Below are positions 18,095-30,200 of a DNA stretch of 64,000 nt, in pieces. Numbering within the stretch: position 1 is the stretch's first letter; each line of letters begins with the position of its first letter. Position numbers and translations under genes: made by a program. The notes beneath the pieces were generated by a model. That model did not search any database. It saw only the letters and a list, made by a program, of their open reading frames with translations, and was not told the DNA's origin. The stretch is from Polytrichum commune (taxonomy: Eukaryota > Streptophyta > Polytrichopsida > Polytrichales > Polytrichaceae), in NCBI GenBank assembly GCA_950295325.1, contig OX485803.1:75655554-75719553 (forward strand), written 5' to 3'.

Positions 18095-19950
18095 AGGGGG
18101 GTACCACATGGGGGGTAGGCAAGCCGTACTGCTTGCCCCCATTGGCCGAGCCCACCTGCCACTTACCACACCAAGGGCAGGCAGGTGAGAGGCTATCCCC
18201 GGTGGCATCCCCGAGCGGCAGGGAGACTCTACCAGGGAAAATACACTGGCAGCGCTCACCTGCTGTGCCACATCAGATGGCGGGACCACCATATGGCGTC
18301 TCCTCCAGCACCCTCACTCCCCGCTCCTGCTCCGAGCTCGCTCCCCGCTCCTGTTCCCCATTGCTCGCCACTCCCCTCCCACCTCCTCCCACCTCCACCC
18401 TCCCTGGCCGCAGCTTTCAATAGCTCAAGCCCTCAATCGCTCCCAGCCTTCAAGCCAATCCAGCTTTGACGCAATCCCAGCCTCCGAGCCCTCCCTGGCC
18501 GCAACTTTCCAACCCTCAAGCTCTCAAGCCCTCCCAGCCTTCAAGCCAATTCAACACAATCAACAATGTTGTAGAATTCCCACAACATACCACCAGCATC
18601 TGTGCCAATTTCTCTGGTATTTTTTTTTTTTTGTGTGTTCTTTTCCATCCCCCCATGCTACCGCTACCTGTTCAAGGATTTCCCTTATTGGGAGATCATT
18701 AGATTGTCTTTACTGTATGCACATGTAGAAAGAAGAAAATCATTTTTACAATGAAATCCATTCTGTTGTCTTAGATCTTAACTATTGCAGACGTTATCTA
18801 AAATACTGTATGCACACCCTGCCACAAACACGACGATTTTATCGGAAAGAACAATTGTTGATATTTTACTTAGTTGGGTATTCCAACTCTCCTTGAAGGT
18901 TTATCAGATTGATTGAATACCTTGATGTCATTGGAGGTTCAGATTATAATACTTACAGTGTTTTGGTTTTTTCCCGCTACCCAAGATGGACTCCCAGGGG
19001 ACACAGCCCAATGTCAATGGATCCACTAAAAGATGACGAACAAGGAACACTGAAAAATGAACAAAATGAAGAGCTTCCGGCCCTCAGCATCCATGTTCGG
19101 AGCCTCCGTATGGGTAAACCCTAAGATTCTATAACCATTAACCTCATACAAAGAAACTTGAAAATATATTAAAATATGTGACTTAAAAAATCACAGAGAG
19201 CTTCACAAAGAGCGCTCTCTGTGACCCCGAGAGCAGCAGCAGCTCTGTCGCAGATAAGAAGAGAGCTCTCTGGAGCTCTCTGTTCGGCCTCTGTACCTGC
19301 TGCTGGCCGCTCCCTCCCAGTAGCTGCCAGGCTCCTTCGCTGCCGGGGCCCTCTGCGGCAGAGTGTGGTGGGGGTCAGGGGCAACGGCTGACGTGCCACC
19401 CCCCACCCTAGGCTTTACCCTAGGCTTTACCTCCTCCCAGGCTGCCACTCATGTGGTATCAGCCTGAGTTGGCTCTCACGCCATGTCAACAAACACGTGG
19501 CTTCCGAGTCAATTGGCCATGTCATCGTGACAAGTGGGCAACTAATATAATGTCATATGTCTATAAATAGAGTTATTGTGTAGTCATTTGCCGGTTGTTA
19601 AACATGACATGGCGCATACGTGAAGCACATTGGGTTTCGCAATGTGGCCATGTGTATCCGAAACGATTATTATGTTACTATTGAAGGACTACATGCTAGT
19701 GACATGTGCACGGGTTTAGGCCATCTATGAGCACATTGAGCCTTTGTTTATTCTTTCATTAGTGGGATATTTCAGTGCGTGTGCCGAGGTGTCAGGGGTA
19801 CACGTGTCTTTTGTAATGACTCAGACCTCCACGTGGATGCATAAATGACTAGAATTCGATATCAGGTACAAATTTTTGTGTTTTTTGTGCGGCCATGATT
19901 GTGCCACGACGGATTTGTGTCATGCCATTTTGACTGCGAGACGACTTTGA
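18095..19950. other. GC-rich then mixed intergenic DNA, no supported gene
   Basis: 18100-18560 is C-rich with proline-rich but unconvincing frames, and includes a direct duplication (18398-18463 and 18489-18554, offset 91 bp). 19192-19223 forms a 10-bp-arm hairpin (CACAGAGAGC / GCTCTCTGTG). Nothing else is recognised. Confidence 0.5.
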
Positions 19951-20766
19951 ATGGTTAACAATGACTACACTGCAAAATTTGTGCAGTCATTGATATACAA
20001 TCAACATCCATCTCAACTTGATAGTGACTACAAAATCTGTGAAGAACTTGACCTCAGCGACAACAAAATTGCTACTCAATGCATGCCAATGACAATAAGA
20101 AATTGCGTTAACAATACCTTTCAAGCATGCAACTACCATTCAAGCATTAAAGAGTGAGACTCAATGGGTGAGTCGGGATCATATTTGAAAAACAATACAT
20201 ATTTCAAATTTATTGTTTAGTTCCCAACATAATGCGTGGGCGTGTTCTTGAGTGGTTCCGAGTTTACAGTGCGGAAACCCTCTATGTCCTCCCTGATAAG
20301 TACGTGGGAGGAAAATCATGCTGCTCTCAAATTCCTTTCATTTCACAGTGTGCACCCTCCCACAACATCTTTCACTACCCATTGGTCTCCGTCCTCATGT
20401 GGATATGCAAGTTTCACGTCACCTAGGTAAGCAGTGGTGACGTCCACTTTGTAGCAAAACTCCGGAATGACCTTAAAATGAAACTTATTCAAACCCCTAC
20501 ACCGCTGATTTTACCAATGGCCACCTTCCGTCTCTTGTTTTTCGGGCTCATCATATGTACGGATTACCCAACATTGAATTGCACCCATACACCATCCACA
20601 AAACAATCAATGATATACCTCATACAATGTAAGTATCTAATTAGCAATGTGTCAGCAATCAAGGCTTTATGTGGCACCAACCAATGTTTTCATTGCCCTC
20701 CAATGTCACTTCCATAATGGACTCAAAAACCCACACCAAACAATGCCTATGACATTTACACGGTTC
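19951..20766. other. Degenerate unrecognised DNA
   Basis: Short frames on both strands, with no domain I can identify. Confidence 0.5.
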
Positions 20767-20957
20767 TAAAAATGTTCAGGGATGGATTGCTTAAGGACTG
20801 CTTAATGATTGCTTAATGATTGCTTAATGACTGCTAAATGACTGCTAAATGACTACTAACTGACTGCTAAATGACTGCGGAATGACTAATGTCTGACTGC
20901 TGAACGATTGCTAAATGATTGCTGAATGACTTCCAAAAATGTTCAGGGATGGATTGC
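20767..20957. repeat. Short-period minisatellite flanked by a direct repeat
   Basis: 20785-20934 is about 13 imperfect copies of a 10-11-bp unit like GACTGCTAAAT. The array is bracketed by two copies of a segment containing AAAATGTTCAGGGATGGATT (near 20767 and 20936), suggesting the array expanded inside a small duplication. Confidence 0.75.
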
Positions 20958-21080
20958 ACAAACCGGGCGTGCAGGCAATGTTATATTGCCTGATGTACTA
21001 TCCCCTGTTTTTGCACCCCTTCCCCGCAATTCCATCCCGGAAACCACCTACACATGCAAGTAAAATCCAAATTCAATTAG

Positions 21081-22301
21081 TCATGGACCAACTAAGAGGA
21101 GGGGGGGACAATGTTCATTGTGAACTTCAACTTCACAACTCCCCTCACCTCCTAGAGCCTCCACAGTAGTCTTTGCCATGTTCTTCGAAAATTGATTCAG
21201 TTCACACACCCCTGCTTGCATTTTGGATAGATTGCAAGTGGACCAAAAACTTCCAACATCCTGATGCACATAGAGGCCTTGAAGAGCTGGCCATAAGTTT
21301 TGCTGTAAATAATCTTTGTCCTCAAATAAATCCTTCAGATTTGCAACATAGAAAGGGGGGGGGGGAAGAATGATCACATTCGATTGTGGGTTGAAGTCCA
21401 CCCTAGGCTCATGGTGGTCTATGATAACAGTGTTGGTAGCATCCCAACATGGCCATTTCTTCCAAACCTTGGTCAAGGGTTTCCCCCACAATGAAACCTT
21501 ATCACTCTTTTGAATTAACTCGCAATTCTTTGCTGACCACGTGAAAATTGATATATGGCCTTCCAAATGTGAGAACACTGGTAGGATCTTCCGTAGAACC
21601 TCTTCCATATACTCACTACTCTTTGTACCCCAAAATGCTATTTTAAACATTTTAAAACACCGGCCCAAAAACTCCATCATCCATGGCATGAACACGAACC
21701 TATGTGTGTAAGTTTTTTTGGTCACACGGATATTGCAGTTTGGATTTGGTTGAGTCAATAGGCTGGTATCCAGAAGTATACCATGCAATTAAATATCAAC
21801 AGTTTGGTTTGATTGTAGGGTTTCCGCTATTGAATTCATACTAAAACTTAGCGGCGGGCTCACCTGACCACCATGCGCACTGTTTGAACCACCAATGTCA
21901 CCTATCTTGCTTAGTGATATGATCTTGGGGGTTTTGCTCACAGATTCCGGAGATTCTCCCTTCCCCACTAACTCCTCTACTTCCTTCCTATGCGCTCTCC
22001 TTGTTGGCCTCGCCTCGCTCTCTGGCTTCAATGTGGGACCCTCGTTATGTAGGGCCGCGGGAGCTTGTTGTGGCTGCATTCAAGGACTAGGAAATTGTTG
22101 AGCCATCATCGATGGGGTGGGCTGATCCATCATCCACGGGCCGTGTTGCCCCATCATCCACTGTTGTTGTGTGGATGGCGGTGTCATCCATGGTTGTTGC
22201 ATCCACAAGGGATTGGTCGGGAGTGCAGCTTCTGGTTGAGGAAGAGCTGTTGTTTTTGGTTGGGAGACGTGCGCCTTCGTGTAAAGAACCAACATCATCA
22301 T
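21081..22301 (-). pseudogene. NIF/FCP1-like (CTD-phosphatase-like HAD) pseudogene
   Basis: One minus-strand frame from 22301 to 21081, broken by in-frame TGA (22080-22082) and TAA (21789-21791). Upstream of the stops it is Met/Gln/Pro-rich (WMTPPSTQQQWMMGQ), then Ser/Lys-rich. Downstream, about 235 codons match the NLI-interacting-factor pattern from memory: LLDTSLL at motif I, FMPWMMEFLGRCF, an AFWGTKSSEY segment at motif II, KPLTKVW, and NTVIIDHHEPRVDFNP at motif III. The second catalytic Asp of DxDx(T/V) is replaced by Ser, so it would be inactive even without the stops. It may be a decayed host paralogue or a gene carried by a transposon; it runs divergently from the palindrome cluster at 22702. 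Confidence 0.6.
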
Positions 22302-22701
22302 GAGCGCATAACTACATTCATTTCGACAGTTCCGGTAATTGTCTTAGGAATGTGAAGCGACATGTTACTACACGAGAACCGACTGAATTCACAATTCTTC
22401 ACATATTCACATCCAAAAACTACCGCATCGGATATTTTGAGACAAACCTACAAGAAGGTATGAAAATTACCTTTTTGGCTAGGCTCTTGAATATTTGCCT
22501 TGTGCACTTCTTTGTTGCACTTGACCCTGGCAGATCCGAGGTGCCTCCTCGTAGTGAGTGAACATTTTCATCCTCTTCCTCATCTGCAAGTGGCTCACCA
22601 ACCACACAATCAAGTATGTACGGACAGTTGCGGTGGCAATGACGAAGGGTTGCAGTTTAGGGTCTAATTTAGAGTTAGGTTGCACCCTAAACTCTAATCC
22701 T

Positions 22702-23237
22702 TTTACGAACGGGCGTTTGTGAATGAGGTGGATATGCAAATGCTGAATCACATTAACATACAATACAAGAGAAGTGGTTTATGGCACAAAATATTGGGCG
22801 AATAGGTGCAGATATCATCTGCTTATATATGAATTCCATTAATATGTAAATGTGTTCTATGGTGATGATCTATCACGCATGATCTTAAGTCAACATGATG
22901 GAGTATCCTGTTAAATTCATAGGCCGAAGGGTGCTCTCGAAGGAATTTGGATGTCTATTGAAAGGTTATTAAGGTTACGAACGCGCGTTCGTAAATACAT
23001 GTGGCGTTCGGGGGGAGGGACTGCAGCGCTGGATCGAGCAGGACGTCCCTCCTCAACGAGTAACGAACGCGCGTTCGTTGCCTCCGGAGCTACTCCCACC
23101 TCCGTGTTCTGAGCGTCGGCTACCATCACCGTTAGATGCCTGGGTCTGCTGGATGCGCATCGCGTCGTCGTCCTAGGCGTCCAGGTCGAGGCCCTTTAGT
23201 ATGGTTAAAACGTTGTTTTAGAACGAGCGTTTGTCTT
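22702..23237. repeat. Palindrome cluster A: four copies of the TTTACGAACG dyad
   Basis: 22-bp dyads at 22702-22723, 22974-22995, 23060-23081 and 23216-23237. Half-site TTTACGAACG faces CGTTCGTAAA across two variable bases (GG, CG, CG, AG). The cluster lies between the divergent pseudogene (22301) and transposase-like gene (23376). A telomere-like hairpin (AGTTTAGGGT / ACCCTAAACT) precedes it at about 22653-22694. Confidence 0.8.
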
Positions 23238-23375
23238 TATACGTGATTTTCTCCATTGGTGCCCCAAAATTTGTTTCTGATTTTTGAGCCATATATCTAC
23301 AGATCTTGTATCTGCTCTTGTATGCATTACGGTGCTTGTTGGGTTGGTCATTTCCTGGTGGTTTGTCTAGGTGGT

Positions 23376-24286
23376 ATGGCGATGCATGTGGAAGATAGTT
23401 CATTGCAGTTGTCGACGAATGCATCGTTCTCCGATAGTGACTCTGAACTATCTTCCCCGTCGGCAGATTGCAATGGCATGACAAACGTGATGGGGGTCTT
23501 TGTGGATACATCCTCCTACGAGTCTTTCGAAGTGCACGAACAATCTCTACTTTCCAGGCATAACCACGATGACATTCCGTTGTGTGCTGGTTTCGGGAGG
23601 GAGCAATGGGTGGGCCTTGATGTCGTTCTACTCAATGAGCTTGGTGTCCCGGTTGCAGATGGCATATGTAGAAACTCCAATCCCTGTGAATGTGTCGATG
23701 CCAATCCCCTTGGTCTTGACGATGTTGGCGTGTGCATCTTGAACTCTTTGCTTCCTCTTGAGGTCCCGGTGACATGGAGATTTTCCTTGCGTCGATGGCC
23801 CCTTCGTCAGGTTCTCCATGAAGAAGTAAGCTTGTGGGATCATGAGCGGCGGCATAAGCAAACGCAATTAGCTTTGCAAGCCAAAATACGTCCTCGCAAA
23901 GGCCTCCGCAAATATGATTCTAAACGCGTGCCTCGCGGGGATAAGGAACGTCGACGGGATCGCCTATTGGGAGACGAGTCTGTCCGTCTCATGTCCGCCA
24001 AGGACTGTTGCGCGAGGAAATGTTGCCAATTTTTTCCGCACGAGAAAATTAGGTCTCTACGTCAAGAGATGTGGCTTGCGGATTTCCGTATGAGATTGGC
24101 TAAGAAACTCGAGGTCCACATAAATTTGCACATTGATATCCATCGGGCATAGGGTGGTGACCCTTGAAAATGTGGAAGTGTGTTGTACGGCGTGGTATAC
24201 CATCCACGCCGTCTCCAAGGCTGACTTTTATAGGTTTCGAAAGTATTCATTGTTGGGTTGCCGCTCTCGATTTCATGGTAACTCGG
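23376..24286 (+). pseudogene. Transposase-like gene fragment, frameshifted and truncated
   Basis: The frame from ATG 23376 (open from 23256) runs to TAG at 24152. It has an acidic Ser-rich N-terminus, a basic middle (KERRRDRLL) and a Cys cluster AKDCCARKCCQFF followed by EKIRSLRQEMW. A related frame continues, shifted by one base, over about 24147-24286 with VTLENVEVCCTAWY, GCRSRFHGN. From memory this layout (CC..CC, then VEVC..AWY, G.R..HGN) matches the N-terminal half of transposase-like proteins common in mosses, ferns and some animals; the DDE catalytic part is absent. The frame stops exactly where the foldback element at 24287 begins. I infer a dead DNA-transposon gene whose upstream region holds the palindromes. 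Confidence 0.55.
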
Positions 24287-25448
24287 TGTCGCGCACCTGT
24301 CCATGAGAAGTGTCCGAAACACCATGGGCACAAGGGGGACCCCGGAGTGACACCCGGGACTTGTGGCGCCGTTGGTGAGAAGGCCCAAGTGATCCTAGTG
24401 TGGGTGAGGGCCCCGGGCGTTGGGAACGCCTCCCACCCACAGAGACTAGGAGGCACAAGGGTAAGGCCATAAGCTATGCGTAACCCTTGCTAGCCCCTCT
24501 TGACAATCTTGCCAATTTTCAATTCTAGCAAAGGTTACGAGCGCTAACCATTCGCATTCCGCCATGCTAATGGTTAGCTCCTCCTACCCCGGACCTTATA
24601 GTTCATAGGAGGGAACCAACCCTCCTACTTTGCTTTCGAGACTCACCCCTTAATCGGTAACCCATTCCTAGATGTGGACTTCCGTCCATGGAAGTCCAAT
24701 CCCATGTTGATCATCGTGTTGCCGGAGCAACACTACAACAACCCGAACCATAGTAGGCAACTATGGCCTCACATTGGGCCAATGCCCATGGAGGCCGTGC
24801 CGTTCGGCCTCGGGTGGGTGAGGCCACACCACCTCACCCATATAAGCCTCTAGGACTCTACGCGGGGCCCCTACCCCACCGTCAACCAACCTCTTGTCTC
24901 TCCACCAAGAGTTGGGGCCAAGTAGACATTTTCCCTTAGCCGGTGGGCCTAGAAGCCCCCAGCAGCTTTAGATCATCATAACTTCCTTGTACGATGTCTG
25001 ATACTAACAATTGACCACTCCATCTTCATCTACACTTCACGTAGATGCCGATGAACTCCTCATTTGCACCATTCAGGCAAGTATTGAGGAAGTTATGCCT
25101 GTTTGAACCTTGGCAGTCCCGGGAATCACTCCCAGGCACTGCTGGACCAGGGCGCTGTCCCGGGATAGCGCCCCACTCAAATTGCCACAACTCCTAGCTC
25201 ACACCTCCGATTGAGGTGATCTTGAGCATTCTAGAATCACCACGCCATGAACTACACATAACTCATGGCCTTACCCTTGTGCCTCCTAGTCTCCGTGGGT
25301 GGGAGGCGTTCCCAACGCCCGGGGCCCTCAACCACACTAGGATCACTTGGGCCCTCTCACCAACGGCGCCACAAGTCCTGGGTGTCACTCCGGGGTCCCC
25401 CTTGTGCCCATGGTGTTTCGGGCACTCCTCATGGAGGGGTGCGTGACA
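24287..25448. mobile_element. Foldback element with about 190-bp inverted repeats
   Basis: 24287-24484 is the reverse complement of 25251-25448 with scattered differences. The outer ends are TGTCGCGCACC and TGTCACGCACC. The arms are GC-rich (GGCACAAGGG, CCCCGGGCGTTGGG). The 766-bp centre has no ORF I support and contains CTTATATGGG. I see no clear target-site duplication. Alternatives are two inverted LTR fragments or a solo LTR with internal inverted arms. Confidence 0.6.
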
Positions 25449-25621
25449 GACCCCTTCCAACTCCCACACCCAAGTTACCCAAAACAAACAATTATACCAG
25501 CCAAATGCCCACACCCCCAGTCTAGCCGCGTACTTTAAATATCACTCTACCACTTCCTTATATTTTCAGTCCATAAGCTTCAACCTTCACACTTTACCCA
25601 CAACCACTAATTAACTCATCT
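25449..25621. other. Short unannotated flank
   Basis: Unique C/A-rich DNA in which element 2 inserted. The sequence resumes after its target duplication at 35873. Confidence 0.6.
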
Positions 25622-25626
25622 AAACC
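25622..25626. other. Element 2 target-site duplication, left copy
   Basis: AAACC, identical to 35868-35872. Confidence 0.92.
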
Positions 25627-27142
25627 TGTGAGGCCAAACCCCCCACCCTTAAGCGTCCGTAGTCCGAGTAGTGGGTTTGGGCTCACATTCCTCCGCGGTA
25701 TTGGATTTGGACTTGGATGAGTCCATAGTGCAAGGTTCACCCTTCAAGTGGTCTTGGATTTAACTAGCTCCTTCATAAACCCAGCTCCTTCATAAACCCA
25801 GCTCCTTCATGAACCCAGCTCCTTCATGAACCCAGCTCCTTAGCTTCTAACTAAACAAACTCAGGTCCTTCATAAACCCAGCTTCTTAGCTTCTAACTAA
25901 ACAAACCCAGGTCCTTCATAAACCCACAACTTTGTAGTTGTAATCCCCAACTACCTCACTAATTATTCAAGCCCTTAACTAATCTTCCTACCTAATTTCC
26001 CTAATTCTACTAACAACCCCTTTCTAATCACACAATTCTTCTCTAATCCTAAAATTCTAAAATCCTAGAGAGGAGAGGGGGAGAGAGAATTTCCTAACTT
26101 CACTAAGACTAACTAATCCACACAAGTATATTTTTGCACTCATCACAACATCAAGTGCTCAACTCTTAAACATGGAACTTGCAACCACGTGTATTCAAAA
26201 CATGAACTTTAAGTACCACAAATTGGAATCATGAATTAACTTTAAAATCCTTCACGTCAACACTAATTCTACCAAGAGGTCAAGCCCTCTTCAAGGCTAA
26301 CAAGCCTTGGCTCTCAAACTAAAAACTAAGCACACACATGTGCTCCAATATGGCTTCCCACACCCACACTTATAACTCGTGGGGTGCCTTGGAGCACAAA
26401 GGAAAGAGAGGATGAGTGAGGGAAAAATGAGGGATTATATAGTAAGCTTGAGGGGGTGAGCACCCTCAAGGCTCACGATAAGCCCTTGAGATTTCCTCCT
26501 ACTTAGTAGGCGCCAATCCTATCTTCTAAGCCTTCCTCCCTCAAATGATCAACAAGGATCCTAATTCGAACATTTAACTAGCCTTGGCTTTCTACCTACC
26601 ACACTTTACCAAACTTGGGATGCTTCAACCCAAACTTAGCCTCCTTCGCTTTCCGCCGCTATAACTTTCTCCCCTTACTTTCCCAAATCGTCGCTCACCA
26701 CTCAATTCAAACCACGATGCTTAACTCGTGATTTGATTGGTGCTTTGAGAATTTGCTTATCCTCCACCTTGCATTCTTCCTTGGGCCTTCCCCATTAAGT
26801 GGCCATGATGAGGTGGTCCACTTGTGCGCTCCATGTGATCCTCCATTCATCCCAATTCGAAAGCACTTGCCTCTTGAGTCACTTTGGTTGTCTCCATCCA
26901 TTTGTACTAGCCTACTCACTAACTACTCAATCCAAGTTCTCCTTACCTATCCTCATTCACTCAAATCCTTCCGAAGGTAAAAACACAATAACAACTCACA
27001 TCCTAGCCTCTTACAACATGGTACTTCTAAGACTAACATTTCACTCTTTTTATATTTTTGTGAAGTAACATGTTACTTCAAAGTGCATCAACTAACGTTT
27101 CAAGGGTCTAAGATTAAATGTGGGCACCCTTTTGGGCTCACA
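25627..27142 (-). repeat. Element 2 3' LTR
   Basis: 1516 bp, TG..CA, 6-bp terminal inverted repeat TGTGAG/CTCACA. It contains a 17-bp internal tandem repeat (AGCTCCTTCATAAACCC, about five copies) and a 41-bp duplication between about 25764 and 25930, shared with the other LTR. Confidence 0.95.
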
Positions 27143-27160
27143 TAATTGGCGACCATCGGG
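27143..27160 (+). other. PBS-like sequence at the 3' inner junction of element 2
   Basis: Reading inward from the 3' LTR, TAAT is followed by TGGCGACCATCGGGGGAT, which has the form of a tRNA-complementary PBS (TGGCGACC would fit a tRNA-Arg end). On the coding strand this is where a polypurine tract should be; none is visible. Confidence 0.5.
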
Positions 27161-27203
27161 GGATGAATCCAAACATCTCTTGCTCCAAGGGTAAGTTGTC
27201 TAG

Positions 27204-30200
27204 TCAAGCTCGGTACTCCTTACATCTACTTCCCGATGTACGGGTAGGAAAGAGCTCACCATTCAACGTTTCCAATTGAATTGAATTATTAGGAAAGACC
27301 TCATAGACAAGGTAAGGTCCTAACCATACCGCATCGAATTTCGCCGGAAATTCAAGCTTTCGTGCGTCTTGAATCATGACCATCATTCCCGGTGTTAGGG
27401 CCCTTCTCTTATGTCGTTTGTCGAAAGTAATCTTTCTCCTTCTTTGGATTGCCTCAATATGTTGAGCCGCCATTCTCCTCCCTTCGTCAAGTGCTTCCAA
27501 ATCGGTGAGTCGATTTCGTAAGGATTGACTTTCGGTAAGTCTCGTACTCACGGCCACCCTAAGTGACTCGACTTCATATTCGATTGGTAGTGTCGCTTCA
27601 AGACCATAGACTAAGGAAAATGGTGTAGCACGCGTAGTTACCTTATAGGTTGTACGGTATGCCCAAAGTGCCGCCGTTAGTTTCGTATCCCAATCCCGCT
27701 TCGAGTCTATAACCGTCTTGCGTAGTATACTCACCAAAATTCCGTTAACCCTTTCCGTTTGTCCATTGGTTTGTGGGTGGTAGGGAGTAGTCTTCCGGTG
27801 ATCAATTTTAAATTTCTCTGTCATCTCTCGAATCAAGTCATTCAAAAAGTGAGTACCCCTATCGCTTACTAGGATCTTCGGCACCCCGAACCGCGAAATT
27901 ATGTTTTCGTACATAAATGTTGCCGCGTGTTCCGCCGTGTCGGTCTTCACCGCTTTGGCTTCCGCCCACTTGGTGAGGTACTCGGTTGCCACCACAATAT
28001 ATTTCATTCCTTTTGAAGATTGGGGATGGACCTCACCCACATAGTCGATGCCCCATTTTTCGAAAGGAATTAAGGGTAATGATACATGTAAAGGCATCTC
28101 CATTCTAAGGTCGTTTCGGGCATACCGTTGGCAAGCGTCGCATTTCCTTACATAGTCATGGGCGTCCTTAAATAGTGTAGGCCAAAAGTAGCCCGCTCTA
28201 AGTATTTTTTGCCCGGTAAGTTGACCCGAGAAGTGACCGCCGCAAGCGCTATCGTGGCAAGCGATTAAAATCGCTTCAACCTCCGTTTTTGACACGCATC
28301 GTCGTAAAATACCATCGGACCCCCTTCTAAACAACCTATGGCCCACTACAACAAATTGCCTACTATTTACCCTCACCTTCCTTCTCTCTTCTTTTGTCCA
28401 CTCTTTGGGCAACTTGTGGGTTGTTAGAAATTCCACTATGCCCGCATACCACTCCGGTGTAGAAGTGACCACAAAGAGGCTATCATCTACTAACATATCA
28501 TTTACCGGATTTTTTCCTATCTCCTCCGACAACCTAGACAAGTGGTCCGCTTGTAAATGCATACGACCCGGTTTATATTCCACCGTGTAGTCGAATTCTT
28601 CTAATAACAAAACCCACCTAGCTAACCTACCACTTAACTCCGCCTTGTTAATTAGATACTTGATAGCCATGTGGTCCACAAAAAATACAACCGGGTTGCA
28701 CATGAGGTAATGCCTAAACTTTTTAACGGAAAACACCATGGCTAGGCACTCCCTCTCCGTTGTAGAGTAGTTTCTTTCGGCGGGGGTCAATTGCTTACTC
28801 GCATAAGCTATAGGTTGATCCTTCTCTTTTTCTCCCGTTGCTTGACAAAGCGCACTCCCTATTGCCACATTACTAGCATCACAATAGACGTGAAAAGGTT
28901 TACCCCAATTGGGTGGTATCAACACCGGATAGGTGCTCAACCTATCCCGCAATTCCTCAAAGGCTTTTTGACAAGCATCCGTCCACTCGAATTTGACATC
29001 CTTTTTGAGCAAATGGGTAATGGGCACCGCTATCTTTGAAAAATTAGGAATAAGTTCCCGGTACCATCCCACATGTCCTAACAACTTAGAGATCCCCTTG
29101 GAATTGGTTGGAGTTGCCAAGTCGCTTATGGCCGCAATCTTATCCGGATCGGGTTCTCTACCTTTCTCACTAACAACATAACCCAACAACACTCCCTTAT
29201 TCACTCCCAAAAATGTCTTATCCGGGTTCAATGCTAACCTCATCTTCCTACACCTAACCAATGCCTCCCTAACACAATGTAGGTGATCATCCACATTACT
29301 TTGTGTGCTAAAATCGTCCACAAAGACGGTCATGGATTTGAACAACAAGTCGGTGAAGATATACATTACTAATCGTTGGAAAGTAGCCGGGGCATTACAT
29401 AACCCAAATGGCATCACTACCCACACAAAAGTACCCCAAGGTGTAGTAAAAGCCGTTTTATGGATATCTTGGAGGGCTATGGAAATTTGATTATAACCCG
29501 CATACCCATCCATAAAGGTATATCGCGAATGACCTCCAACCTCCTCAAGCAACAAGGTGATAAAAGGTAAGGGGAAGTGATCCTTTTGTGTGCACGAATT
29601 CAATTTCCTATAGTCGACACAAACCCTTAATTTCCCATTTTTTTTCTTTACTAAGACCATAGGAGAAACCCAATCCGTGATTTCCACCGGCTTGATAAAC
29701 CCGGCCTTCAATAACCTTTCCAATTCCGCTTTCACCAACAATTGCAATTGAGGATTCATCCTCCTCTCCTTTTGTCTAATTGGCCTCGCCCCCGGAATTA
29801 AAGGAATCCGGTGCTCTACCATTTCCCTAGGAATTCCCTTAAGCTCATCGTAGGACCATGCAAAAGTATCACTAAACTCATCCACCAAATTGCTATACTC
29901 CCTAACCTCTTTCTCCCCCAATTTGGAGCCCATCTTCATTTGTCGGGTTTTTCCATTCTTTAATTTCACATCCACGTACCGCCAATCCGCTTCCGACACA
30001 TGTGCTTGTTCCTCTTTGTTCCGATACCAATTGGAAGGCACATTGGGGTAATCTTTCACATCTTGACCTACAACTATCCCCGTAGACGTGGTCTTGAAAT
30101 GTAAAGGCTCCTCCAATTTCGATGACTCAATAATCACATCCTCCTCTTGAGTCCCATCTACATGAATTAAACTAACCTCACCCTCTTCCACGTCATCTAC

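Noticed and set aside
17699-22000. Full CACTA transposon starting at 17699
   Set aside because: No TAGTG end with matching inverted repeat found and no TNP-like ORF; only the possible terminus is reported.
24164-25538. ORFs sharing a Pro/Gly-rich peptide at 24.2-24.5 and 25.2-25.5 kb
   Set aside because: They are the two arms of the foldback inverted repeat read in both directions, not genes.
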